64,000 nucleotides of DNA, taken from the NCBI GenBank assembly GCA_964030475.1, contig CAXIPT010000002.1, positions 4,217,885 to 4,281,884 on the forward strand. Reading direction: 5' to 3'. Both the position numbers and the translations under genes were made by a program. How positions within the stretch are numbered: the stretch's first letter is position 1; each line of letters starts with the position of its first letter. The notes beneath the pieces are model-generated. The model was not told the origin of the DNA and did not search any database. It saw only the letters and a list, made by a program, of their open reading frames with translations. Shown here piece by piece: positions 27,844 to 39,942 of this stretch. Source of the DNA: Tethya wilhelma (lineage: Eukaryota; Porifera; Demospongiae; Tethyida; Tethyidae).

Positions 27844-29043
27844 AAATGCATTTTTAAAGCCTAATTATAACACTGTGTGCATGTGTGCTGTTACCACGGT
27901 GATGTAATACCCATCTCTAATGACAAGTTGTTACATATCAATCCAATGTCCATTTTAATGTCTTCTAATAAAAATACAAAGTCTTAATAACTGCTGCTGA
28001 AAGTTATTGTGATGAACTGCAATGTATCGACCTATATTTCTAATGAATTATTATTGAGTGTTGCTATGTCTGGTTGTAGTCTAATCCTGGTACCCGGTGA
28101 ACGTGTGATATCAGTTTAATTTGGCTTGCTAACTCTCCCACCACTCTCCTAAAATGGAGGCTCTCTTGTTCATCAAATGACATCTGATAAATGTTTATTT
28201 ATGCCTGAGGGTGCGCTGTTATTGACAGACACAAGATGAGCTCGAGTTGTTTTTGAAATTTGGGCGTACAAAAACCGCTAAAACAATTTCCCAAAGCTTT
28301 GGCGCACGCGTTGCCTACTTATGTAACTGAAAACAGTGATCCTCGTATTGACTAGACAATGGTGACCACTAACATTGTGTATGATATCATGCTGAGTTAA
28401 AACATTGGCCCAATGAGGAGCTCATTGTATAGGGTGATTCATATATGGTGCATGGTCTGCTGTTGCTTCATAAATCAATCTAAAACTTGTAGTTTACAAG
28501 CTCTGGAACAGTGCATTTTAATTTAATTGTTTCTCTCTTAAAATGGTTTTAATTTCACAACAGTACAAACAAATTGTAGCCTAGCCTTGAGGCGATATTT
28601 CGGTGTGGTCCTATATACACTGCATGAGTTGTTCAAGAATTGACTGCCAATCTGAAGCATTCAGACGCATGAAGATGTATCACTTAAAAGTATGTTGGCC
28701 ATCAGACCACAACAAACGCTGTTATAATGCAATTAGCGCCCACTAATGGGTGATATGTCTTGTAGAGAAGTGTAGGATTACACGCGTACGACCGCACCGC
28801 ACGCACGCGCTATATAAAATGCGCGGCCTATGATCGTGGTATCGTGATCCGCGTTGCGAGGAAATGACTGTCAGAATCAAAACATATGGGGGCCGCGATC
28901 GTTATTTATGGAGGAGATTCGCTGCAACTTTGAGGATTCAGCCAAAGTGGATTTATAAGAAATTGAACTGAAAGTGCCAAGGCAGAAAATTCATCTCAAT
29001 TTTAACATCAGTGCAACATTAAAGTTTCACTACTGTAACAAAG
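27844..29043. other. intergenic region upstream of cysteine-rich gene 1
   Basis: No gene was seen. It contains the polyadenylation signal for the preceding exon (27967) and the probable promoter of the next gene near 28810. Confidence 0.6.
28811..28819 (+). promoter_or_regulatory. TATA box of cysteine-rich gene 1
   Basis: TATATAAAA lies in a GC-rich context (CGCACGCGC before, GCGCGGCC after), 225 bp upstream of the ATG at 29044. Its position suits transcription from about 28840. Inferred. Confidence 0.5.
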
Positions 29044-31650
29044 ATGTCCCCAAGAATCAGTAGACAAGTTAATGCAATTCAGTCAATAATCATGTTCATG
29101 TTCATGATCATGATGGGTGAGTTGAATGCATGGATACATGCATGAGACTGTAGTTTCTCAGTGCATGGCATGGCAAAACCATGGTCATGCAGTTGTACAG
29201 TTTGAATATGCATGCTCAGTATAGTGTATTATGTGTTCAGCATATGCACATGCAGTAATTGTAGCATAATTATGCTCAATGACATGCACACACACACGCA
29301 CATGCACACACTGATATACACACTTGAATCTATATAGCATTGCTGGCTGCAGGAGCAAATGCAAAGCTCTGTAAACTTGACTGTCAGAGAAAACCAAATA
29401 TTGATGAGTCCGGGAAGTTTGGATTTGGTAAGTCCTTCGATACTTTGATACTAAGCATGCAGATTCCGTACAACTTTAAGTTAGCATACATCTAACAGTT
29501 TGCAACCTGAATTTTTGTGCATGAAATTCATTTTAAGCAGTCCACAAATCATTAATTCCATTGTATATACTTATAAACTTTTTATTTAGTTTTCCACTCA
29601 ATTGCATCCAGAATATTGTACGTGTGTAAAATAATAATTATTATTATAATAATTATAAGTGCCTATAAACTATAGTAGTCCTAATCCTAACTTTCTAAGG
29701 CTTGAGGTTTGCATGCATGCAGCAGTTGTAACACTCTCATCAATCAAAGACGTGTGAATCAGCACTGTATATATTGCATGCACACCTCAGTGTGTCACAC
29801 ATCATAGTATTACATTGCTGCGTGTGCTTGCTTGTGGCATTTGATCACTACCAACAGTTATTGCTGCACATGTATTGCTAACTGGCCCATGCATATACTT
29901 TATTGCAAATGGAAACTCTGAGTCGCTATAGCTGGATTTGGGAGATTATGTAATGTGTTTTGCCTCCAGCAGAAATCGTGTAAACACTATTGCACGTGAT
30001 TACATCATCATTGGCAACAAAAGCCATAGAAACAAAACAAACATCAATGTATGCAGTATTTCGGGGGATTGTGAGAACGTTATAGACATTCCAAGACGTC
30101 ACTTTTATTGCTTTGATTTAAATTGCTCAAAAACGAAGGCATTTATAATATCATTATTAAAGCCTTGCACAGCTGGTAGATAAATAGATACACGTGACGT
30201 ACATAATTTAGTGCTCCCTAAAATTCTATTTATGGCACAGTATTATAATCTAAATTATATTCATATACTGGCCACTATTGACATGGATTGGAGCATGTTT
30301 ATGCATGCCCGCTGAAACCTTGAAAAGTTAGTAATAGTTGACTATAGTTCTCAGATAGTTCCATAGTGACGTAAGAAAGTAAGCAAATTAACCCGTGTAC
30401 CTTTTTGTGAACAATGTATAGTATGTATCCAATTCATAATTATAATACGATCGTATTTCAAGTAATTTAATTCTTCAGTTTTCGCTGAATGCTGCAACAT
30501 TAGGTAGTTTATTAAAATTATCACTCAAGGTGCCTCATATCTGCTTTCCTTATTTCATGACAAATCGTTGATTGGGTTTCAAATAGCACTCTCGGCACTA
30601 TATATGGTTACTATTTAAGAGTCTTAGCTATGCAAGTATGACTGCCTAGAGTTCTTTGATGATGTAATTATTACGTAATTGCTTTTTAAGAAATTTCTTT
30701 GATGGTGTAATCATTAGGTAATAATTGTTTGTATAACATAATAGACAATGCCGCAAGGCTGATCAAAGTCGACTTTGGAACTTGTGAAGCAGCCTACATT
30801 CGGGACTCAGAGGTATACATGTGAAATGAACAAAACTTAATTGCACATTTCGCATTCATGATTAAGTTATGAACCCATTATACGCTAAAAGACTTTCACT
30901 TTCAATCAATTTCATTTCACCTGAAATTTTTTCTGTAATGTTCTCACTGTCAGGACTGCAGGATTCCCTCTGACCTCACTGACAGCTGCTACAGACAATG
31001 TGTACCGCGGTCATTCAACCTTGAAACAATGAGCAACAGAAATGGGCCGTTTACAGTAAAGACCATTAAGTCTTGTTCGGCAACAAAACACCACTGCTTG
31101 GAAGCTTGCGAGAGAAAACCACACTACATTTACGCTTTTCCCGGCTCAAAGTATCAGACCAGACTGGACTTAGGCAAATGTGTAGGACGCTGTAATGGTA
31201 AGGACATTGAGATACAACAAAATTTGCTTCAGCCTTTTTGCATTTTTTTTCTTTCGCTAAAAGTCCTCCTATTTCATAACCGATGTAATTTTATTTATTA
31301 CACTATACAGATACTTCCCAAGGCTGTTTTGCGGTTAGAAATCGTACAATAGCAATTGAAGGACCGAATGGTATGTATGCATTGAAAGTGATTAGCTTAC
31401 AACAGGTCATCTTTATTTAGTTATTTGTGGTCATGTGTAGGTCATGTGACTTTTGAAGTGATAGAGGAATGTGAGTGTGGTCAGAGAACGTGTTACCGTG
31501 GCGACTATTTTGAGTCGTACTGGGAATTAGTGACAATTGAAGAGAATAATTCAACAACAACGAAACGGATGGAAAAGGTACACGCCCACTTTCTGTACTA
31601 TCTATGCTATCACACCCTCACACCCTCACACCTCATACCCTCACATCCTC

Positions 31651-31694
<44 letters not shown>

Positions 31695-32049
31695 CAGCTC
31701 ATCAATGTAGGGAGGTGTATAGGATCTTGTGAAGGTGTAGTCATACCAGGATTTTGTGCACCGTAAGTCACATGACCGGTCACATGATATGCTAAGAGAC
31801 TCATACTGATCTAATTATGCAAGATATTGCCATTTTTTAATTGTTACCATGCAATGACATAATGATTACATCATACACACACACAAAAATATACATCGAG
31901 ACAGGTCTCCAAGTGATTGTCGATTCTACTTCAACTCTAAGCCTGCTGTTTGCGTGGGCACCTCCTACACCAATCATACTTTCATCGACCTAAATGGAGA
32001 AGCCAGAAATGTGCCAGCCATCGGCAGCTGTGGGTGTGGCTCAGGGTAG
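29044..32049 (+). CDS. secreted cysteine-rich repeat protein 1 (cystine-knot-like)
   Basis: Not a family I can name. Exons: 29044-29116, 29338-29427, 30745-30812, 30954-31197, 31311-31370, 31441-31577, 31698-31762, 31905-32049 (882 nt, 293 residues). A Met/Ile/Phe-rich hydrophobic leader (IIMFMFMIMMG, then ALLAAGANA) suggests secretion. The body has three similar cysteine blocks of the form [VI]xxGxCxxxC ... C ... G ... V..I..CxC: IKVDFGTCEAAYIRD onward; LDLGKCVGRCN ... VTFEVIEECECGQRTCYR; and INVGRCIGSCEGVVIPGFC ... AIGSCGCGSG. The CxGxC and terminal CxC spacing recalls CTCK-type cystine knots (inference only). The last five exons are exactly the sizes of those in the paralogue at 32889-36305 (244, 60, 137, 65, 145 nt). 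An extracellular structural or ligand role is possible but unproven. Confidence 0.85.
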
Positions 32050-32701
32050 TGAGGCGGTGGATATGGACTAGCTGGTTCATTATGTGTATGTGTGTGTGTT
32101 GCTAATTTTAATGATATTATGATAATATATGGCTGACTATTAATCAGCCTACCCTCTTCCCCTAGCTCCTGTAATTAATTTAATTAATCAAATTATTACT
32201 TTACATTTCAATACTCTATTGTGCATTATCTTATATCACTCAATTATCATTGTTGCTGTCATTTTGTGCTGTGGATTAATCTTCAATTAACATTAATAAT
32301 AAGACTGCATTTAACAGAAGTGGGTGTGGTTTGATGACACCTTGGCAACTGTTTCCATGGCAACAAAAGACAATGAGCATTATTCGCATGTGATGTAGCT
32401 TATAAAATTGAGTAATTAGTTGATTGATAATATATATTATAGCTGTTTTGTTTATTATTTTATTATATGCCTGGGTGTGGATTATTAATACAGTGACAAC
32501 TAATTAACTACACCTTTATAGTTAAGCACTGGTGTTTGTATTTGCCATGTATTGGTGCTTCACCTAACTAATTGTTATGACACCACTGCTAATTGAGTGT
32601 GCATGAAGCATAAGGCGGTGGTGTCTTTAGCTCGAGGGGAGGACGGGGGAAAATTAGTCGAACAGGTTGTTTGGTCACGTAACAGCATCTCGCACTTGGG
32701 C
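32050..32701. other. intergenic region between cysteine-rich genes 1 and 2
   Basis: AT-rich, with several TTAATTAA-like stretches. No gene was seen. It ends with the promoter of gene 2. Confidence 0.6.
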
Positions 32702-32708
32702 TATAAAA
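32702..32708 (+). promoter_or_regulatory. TATA box of cysteine-rich gene 2
   Basis: TATAAAA within GGGCTATAAAAGAAGGCAGC, 187 bp upstream of the ATG at 32889. A strong consensus, placed like the TATA box of paralogue 1. Inferred. Confidence 0.55.
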
Positions 32709-32888
32709 GAAGGCAGCTGTTGGCAAAGGAATTACATCCTTCAATCCTTCATCTTCACAAGCTCTTGGACTAGGAGATATCAGTCACTGTCAGATCTTAC
32801 CAACTGAAGGAGATATAGATCTTTGGAAGAACCTTATCAAGAAGGCAATAACATACTCTGAAAAGAAAGACCTTATACTGCAGCTAAG

Positions 32889-33410
32889 ATGGCTGTTGTA
32901 CACATGGCAGGAATGGCAGCACTGATTTCATTAGGTAAAGTAAAGTAACATGATTGAGTGCATGTGCCATTCAAAAGAAGATATATACTATGTATCTTTT
33001 TACACACACTCATACATACACACACACACACACATACAGTGTTATTCAGTGGTGTGTTGATTCAACTGGGCGAGGCTCAGTGTCCTCTGAAGAGCTGTAC
33101 AAGAGAAGCTAACCAAGTCTACCATGGGTTTGGTAAGTTGATCTCTAAAGTCTCGAGCATGAGTCTTTGAAGACTTCACAGTTCATGCAGTGATGTCATC
33201 ATTAATTGACACTCAACTGTATTTCTACTTAGGTTGGTTGATATTCTATTGTACATACATAATACTTTAATGATTATTAAGTTTCATTGATTAATTGACT
33301 AATAATTAATTATTATTGTTATTATCACTACAACAGGCAATGATAGGGAGACAGTCTTCATTGATGAAGGAATTTGTACAGCTTCATTTGATCAGCAGGT
33401 AATATCACTT

Positions 33411-33459
<49 letters not shown>

Positions 33460-34646
33460 TCATTTCTATAGAACTGTCAGCTACCAACTGGTCTTGACGA
33501 AGACCAATGCAGCCCTCTCTGTGTCCCAGCCGACTTTAACATCGAGACTAACAGCATCCGATCTGGACCCATCTCAGTCCAAACCATCCGGTCATGTGCC
33601 ATCACTGAGAGCCACTGCGAGTCTTGCAAGAGGAACTCTCACTACCTGTACCTCTTCCCGGACTCCAAGTACCAGACCAAAGTGGACGTGGGACAGTGTG
33701 CCGGGCAGTGCAACGGTGAGGGAGACCTGATGATTACCAAGATTAATTAGTTATAACTGCTGTATAGTAGCAATATAATTATGTACTAGTTATTAAAGCT
33801 AGTCTATAGGTCTATGGTTAGTACAAGTAGCAACTTCTGCTGAACGTTTAATTTGGGTGGTCATGGCCATGTTGCTTCTCCATGTTTCCACAAAGATTTA
33901 GCTAGGTACATATTATTATTTAGTTAGGTACATAATTTTATTTCCACAAGATTTAGCTAGGTACATATTTCCACAAGATTTAGCTAGGCACATCTTTCCA
34001 CAAGATTTAGCTAGGTACATATTTCCACAAGATTTAGCTAGGCACATATTTCCACAAGATTTAGCTAGGCACATATTTCCACAAGATTTAGCTAGGTACA
34101 TATTTCCACAAGATTTAGCTAGGCACATATTTCCACAAGATTTAGCTAGGTACATATTTCCACAAGATTTAGCTAGGTACATATTTCCACAAGATTTAGC
34201 TAGGAACATATTTCCACAAGATTTAGCTAGGCACATATTTCCACAAGATTGTAGGCACATGTTATTTCCACAAAGATCTAGATCTAGTTAAGAGTATCCA
34301 TCACAGCAAGAAACAATTATTAAGGTATAGTAATAGTGTGTCTTCTAAAGAGTAATAATGTTACATCTCTGCTCTCAACAGCTTCTGGCAATGGATGTGC
34401 TGCTGTTCGCACTGGGTCAGCTGCTGTGGAAGGACCAAATGGTTTGTTTGTTGAATAAAACAACCAAAAAAAATCACTGATCTTTTGTATGTGTGTGTAT
34501 GTGATTCTGTTGTCAGGCTATGTTGCCGTGGATACAATAGAAGAATGTGGTTGCCGTCCTAAGACTTGCTATCGAGCGGATCATTTTGTTTCTTACACTG
34601 AACAGCTTCAGGCGGCCTCTAATGTTTCAGGACAGGCAAACACGAN

Positions 34647-34725
<79 letters not shown>

Positions 34726-36305
34726 TCATTTCTATAGAACTGTCAGCTACCAACTGGTCTTGACGAAGACCAATGCAGCCCTCTCTGTGTCCCAGCCGAC
34801 TTTAACATCGAGACTAACAGCATCCGATCTGGACCCATCTCAGTCCAAACCATCCGGTCATGTGCCATCACTGAGAGCCACTGCGAGTCTTGCAAGAGGA
34901 ACTCTCACTACCTGTACCTCTTCCCGGACTCCAAGTACCAGACCAAAGTGGACGTGGGACAGTGTGCCGGGCAGTGCAACGGTGAGGGAGACCTGATGAT
35001 TACCAAGATTAATTAGTTATAACTGCTGTATAGTAGCAATATAATTATGTACTAGTTATTAAAGCTAGTCTATAGGTCTATGGTTAGTACAAGTAGCAAC
35101 TTCTGCTGAACGTTTAATTTGGGTGGTCATGGCCATGTTGCTTCTCCATGTTTCCACAAAGATTTAGCTAGGTACATATTATTATTTAGTTAGGTACATA
35201 ATTTTATTTCCACAAGATTTAGCTAGGTACATATTTCCACAAGATTTAGCTAGGCACATCTTTCCACAAGATTTAGCTAGGTACATATTTCCACAAGATT
35301 TAGCTAGGCACATATTTCCACAAGATTTAGCTAGGCACATATTTCCACAAGATTTAGCTAGGTACATATTTCCACAAGATTTAGCTAGGCACATATTTCC
35401 ACAAGATTTAGCTAGGTACATATTTCCACAAGATTTAGCTAGGTACATATTTCCACAAGATTTAGCTAGGTACATATTTCCACAAGATTTAGCTAGGAAC
35501 ATATTTCCACAAGATTTAGCTAGGCACATATTTCCACAAGATTGTAGGCACATGTTATTTCCACAAAGATCTAGATCTAGTTAAGAGTATCCATCACAGC
35601 AAGAAACAATTATTAAGGTATAGTAATAGTGTGTCTTCTAAAGAGTAATAATGTTACATCTCTGCTCTCAACAGCTTCTGGCAATGGATGTGCTGCTGTT
35701 CGCACTGGGTCAGCTGCTGTGGAAGGACCAAATGGTTTGTTTGTTGAATAAAACAACCAAAAAAAATCACTGATCTTTTGTATGTGTGTGTATGTGATTC
35801 TGTTGTCAGGCTATGTTGCCGTGGATACAATAGAAGAATGTGGTTGCCGTCCTAAGACTTGCTATCGAGCGGATCATTTTGTTTCTTACACTGAACAGCT
35901 TCAGGCGGCCTCTAATGTTTCAGGACAGGCAAACACGACAGAGAGGGTAGGTCTTTGACCTGACCTGCTGGCGAGAGATTCAGGACGACAATGATCGGTA
36001 CACACACACACACACACACACTTACATACAGGTGATTAATGTTGGAAAATGCATCGGAGATTGTGAAGGAGTCACTATTCCAGGACGATGCTATCCGTAA
36101 GACATTGCAAAATATGACATAATTTCACAACAATGACATCACCATTACATCATCATACAGGTCACCAGACCAGTGTCTCCTTAGCTTCCCCCCAAGTCAA
36201 GGGATCTGTGTTCCCATCACCTCCACCACCCACACCTTCACAGGGGTGGATGGGACCGAGAGGAGCGTTGCCGCCGTGAACCAATGTGGTTGCAGCACCG
36301 GCTGA
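32889..36305 (+). CDS. secreted cysteine-rich repeat protein 2 (cystine-knot-like), locus split by a false duplication
   Basis: A paralogue of the gene at 29044-32049; no known family recognised. Exons: 32889-32934, 33040-33132, 33337-33398, 33472-33715, 34382-34441, and 34517-34645, which is cut by an N. The whole stretch from exon 4 then repeats as 34738-34981, 35675-35734, 35810-35946, 36032-36096, 36161-36305. One copy of each exon gives 852 nt, 283 residues. Leader MAVVHMAGMAALISL, then VLFSGVLIQLGEAQ. Cysteine blocks: INVGKCIGDCEGVTIPGRC, VDVGQCAGQCN, AVDTIEECGCRPKTCYR, and a final AVNQCGCSTG. The real gene is very probably a single eight-exon gene. The 34646 N and the CA tract at 34647-34723 mark where two overlapping contigs or alleles were joined end to end. 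Confidence 0.85.
33941..34258 (+). repeat. 27-bp minisatellite, copy A (intron of cysteine-rich gene 2)
   Basis: Tandem units of about 27 bp resembling ATTTCCACAAGATTTAGCTA plus GGTACAT or GGCACAT. About 12 units; the other copy at 35207-35551 has one more. Confidence 0.9.
34646..34646. other. single N, contig join 3
   Basis: The N interrupts codons for GQANT in an exon and is followed directly by a CA tract. From 34737 the sequence repeats 33471 onward. Confidence 0.85.
34647..34723. repeat. CA microsatellite at contig join
   Basis: A long pure CA tract equivalent to the intronic tract at 33413-33457 in the first copy. It is longer here. Confidence 0.9.
35207..35551 (+). repeat. 27-bp minisatellite, copy B
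   Basis: The same array as 33941-34258 with one additional 27-bp unit: the offset between the copies rises from 1266 to 1293 bp across the array. Confidence 0.9.
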
Positions 36306-36701
36306 CCTGGGTCGCTGGACCGTGACCTCACATTGAACATATGTAATGGGCAAGGTTATGTAAAGGATTGTGACTGTTGTTTTGATAGGCTCTAAGTAAA
36401 ACACTTAATCGGATACAATTTAATTTTTAAGGTTTTTATATCAAGATAAGGCGTTTTTTTTATAATACTAGTTGTTGATTTTTAACACTGACACATCAAC
36501 TTGTCCATTTTATTCCTCAAGAACTTGTTAATATTAATTGTGCAAGACATCAATGGCGCTGGACTTGTTGCATTGTTATCTACGCTAGCACTACGTACCT
36601 CACAGCTAGCTGCTGATTTATCTAGTATTATCAAATGTACATACATGTGTATGCATGTATGTGTGCACTTCAATACTGCTGCTGTACTGAACATTGAGAC
36701 A

Positions 36702-36752
<51 letters not shown>

Positions 36753-37623
36753 AAGCAAATGAAGCTCACACACACAGACACACTCCATACACGACAATAT
36801 TATTGTTCAGTGATATATAATATAATTGGCAAATGGGGAACTACTTAATTTACGTGGCCCATTTGTTTGTCAACATGTTTATTTCAAGTTGTTCATAAAA
36901 CGGACGGCAGCTGCAAAGACGCACCACTCAATTAGGCACACTTTCAGATTGAAACAGAACAGCTGAACAACACACAAATGAAGAACAACACACAATCACG
37001 GTCACCTAATTACGGGGTTAGACAGACTACAGGCTGTTAAGTTGTGCATCAGACGGCCAGTATTGTTGAGTACTAGCTAATGGTAGGGTAGGTGAACGAG
37101 TTAGGTGTGTTCTATTGTGGCCAGACAAACCGTCTTAGTCTAGTGTTCACATCTTCTGTTGGCCACTTGTAACCTTGTGTTGACTGCTTGGACATTGTTT
37201 TCTGCAGAACAGAGAGAAAAAGACTGAGTAAGTAGTTACACATCTATTATAGAGTGCATCCATTTACATTATTTTATGTCATTTTAGGGTGTGGTTTATG
37301 TTATGTAGCAGCTGCCTTTCGGCGTACAGCTAAAGTACTGAATGTATGGGAGATTGCATTCAAGTCTGGATTTTTACTTACTGCAGAAAAAAAAAAGCTT
37401 GATTCCAGGTGACTTTTGACACTACTGCCTTGTAAGCCACTACATATAAACTAATCGTTGAGTTATAAAGGTTAAGTAGCAGAACATCATTCTCCCATAC
37501 ATTTCTCCCTATCACGAGTGCTGATTTGCAATGATTGTATAATGGAGTGTTTTCATATACAAGTAGTGGTGTACAGATGAACATGTAAATTAGTATATGC
37601 ATATCAATATAATATGTTTGTCC
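36306..37623. other. intergenic region
   Basis: A gap of about 1.3 kb between cysteine-rich gene 2 and the 3' end of CHCHD1. It contains a GA/CT tract at 36708-36751. No exon was recognised. Confidence 0.6.
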
Positions 37624-38098
37624 TCATCTCTTGGAGGCTCGATCTGCTATCTTGTACTGTTACTATAGTAACAGGGAAAATAGAATCCTTCGGCTATATA
37701 AAACTATCCTTTGTTTGTAGAAGCGTCGCTGATACCTCTCTACCTTTAATAGTAATTATTATCGCCATAGATATTATCAGTGATATATCACTTACAGCCT
37801 TTTCAGTGCATTCTAGGAAGGCCGTTATCTCTCTTCGACAAGGAGCATCTTCAAAGGTGTTCTCTTTCCAACAACTCATCATCGCACCCATTTCTACAAT
37901 ACATGGTGTGCCTGGGGGACAGGAGGTCAAAGGTCAACTAGCACACATCTTATCGGTAACCAAGGATACAAGCCTACTGTGCGATACTGCCTTACTTGTT
38001 TGTGATTTTCCTGTCATTTTAACGCTAGACTTCAGCTTCATTGGTCTCATGAGACCTTTAAAACGACGCTTCCATAGACTGCAAGTAGTACGCACCAT
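37624..38098 (-). CDS. CHCHD1: CHCH-domain protein 1, mitochondrial small ribosomal subunit mS37
   Basis: A twin CX9C protein of the mitochondrial ribosome, normally imported by the MIA40 route. Exons in transcription order: 38098-37996, 37911-37796 and a tentative short last exon 37656-37624. The start MVRTTCSLWKRRFKGL is basic. The CHCH fold reads CIVEMGAMMSCWKENTFEDA, then PCRREITAFLECTEKA; both CX9C pairs are exact and match the CHCHD1 pattern CITEMSVMMACWKQNEF. The first two exons total 219 nt in phase. The third exon would add YKIADRASKR and a stop (83 residues in all, against 118 in human). Its acceptor follows a stop codon in the other reading, so the C-terminus is uncertain. It lies opposite in strand to, and 259 bp from, the start of cysteine-rich gene 3. 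Confidence 0.85.
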
Positions 38099-38357
38099 GA
38101 TGGCCGGCTCATGAACTCTGAACCCACGTGAGAGCTTGCGTGCGCGCGCGCCGGGAAGCACGTGTACGCTAGCCCCACCCACACTTGCTTTGCTATAATT
38201 GGACCTTTTTTTTTCCACAGCAAATACAATTCCAAGCACTAGGAGCTAAGTGGATTATCAGCAGAGACTCGTTCTTCCCGTCAAAACTCAAGAATCTTAT
38301 CCAGAATCTCCAGTTATCTTTTCAAGCCTGAAATCTTCAGCCCTGCAACGGAACATC

Positions 38358-38426
38358 ATGAATCTCATTGAATATCCAGCTGTGTCATGTAAACTAGCTA
38401 AACACTGTATGTTGCAATGACTGTTT

Positions 38427-38483
<57 letters not shown>

Positions 38484-39869
38484 GGCCTTCTTCTAGTCCT
38501 AGCTGTCTCTCTTGTGAATCAAGCAGTCAGCTCTGAGTCTTCTTCCCCAGTTTACATCCGAGGTCCTCATTACTTGCCAGGAGATGTAGTAGTCAACGAA
38601 GAACCGTGCCAACAATCAGACAGCAATGGTGTCAGAGGTCAATCAGATGGCGTCAGCGGTGAATCAGATGGCATCAGCGGTGAATCAGATGGCATCAGAG
38701 GTGAATCAGATGGTGTCACAGGGGAATCAAGTGATGAAGAGATGGGAGGAAGAGCTTCGCGCCGCAGTGACGGGGCTTGTCATTATGTCACTAGAGAAGT
38801 CAACCTGGGATCAGGTATATTACGTGTACTGTGATCTGTTGAATTTTGTTGATCATTTAAATTTTATTTGCAGATATCACTGGTCGAACTGTCCTGATGA
38901 ATGTTTCCACGTGTGAAGATTCTTCGGCTAACTTTGATCCTCAGGTACAGCTAGTTCTGTCACTACCATGCATGCAAGCTGATTGAATTAATGTCTTGAT
39001 TGCCTCAAAATCTCAGGATAACAACGGATTTTGCTATACAAGGAAGACCATAGTGCACAGAGTCAACTTCCCAAATGGTAAATTTAAAGTGTTTCTTCGT
39101 TGTTTGTCATAAACACTCTATTTTTGCTTCTTCTTATTAGTGTATTATACCATTGTGTAAAAACATTCACTGGTCATGAGATCTAGCTGGGATTCAAAGC
39201 CGTGCAGATCTTTCAAATTCTACTCAAATGCTCTTACCTTGCATGCACTGAGCTACTAAAACTTGATGGAATAGCAATATAAAATTGTGCTAGCTATTCA
39301 TGAATGAGAAAAAGAGCTCAGTCCATGCATGCATGAACTTGAAGCATTCATAATTTTGGTTTTCCATTTTCTTTGCTACAGAATCTAAAAACATCAAATC
39401 CGCTAAATTCTGTCGTGACATGAGAGAGACTGAGCTAAAGGACACGTGCAGACGCCTCAACACCACCGAGATCTACTACCAAGACATCCTCCAACGGGTC
39501 CCCTATTCTGTCAATGTCGGCCATTGTGGGGGGACCTGTGCTAGTGGTATGTACTAATATGATTGATCATGCATAAATATCTTCATTGATGAAGTACCTA
39601 TAATCACATTATAATAATTATATGCAGCAGTCAAAATGCAGTACATAATTTCTGCATTAATGCAGGAAGTACTAGTCTTAATTATTATGCTAGAGTTACT
39701 AGCACTCATTATACTACTAGTTACTGATCTTGTTAATTAATGTTAATTACAGGGACCAAGTGCACACCAACCAGCTACAGCAGTGTCACCGTGCCAACAC
39801 CAAATGGTTAGTTAGTGAACAGAGCCAGTTTTGTTGGTCACTCGTCTACACACGCATAATTATGTGCTT

Positions 39870-39942
<73 letters not shown>

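Noticed and set aside
29938..30183. 81-codon frame with several Cys in an intron of cysteine-rich gene 1
   Set aside because: It has no acceptor/donor pair keeping phase with the gene, and the paralogue has no matching exon.
33916..34260. Minus-strand open frames of repeated CGNMYLAKS units (also 35182-35553)
   Set aside because: They are produced by a 27-bp minisatellite whose unit is a multiple of three, inside an intron of a plus-strand gene.
37614..38114. 166-codon plus-strand frame
   Set aside because: It is the antisense shadow of CHCHD1, whose CX9C motifs and splice sites are on the minus strand.
39170..39262. Functional tRNA gene
   Set aside because: A- and B-box-like motifs are present, but the arms do not pair well and a second diverged copy exists, so a SINE fragment is more likely.
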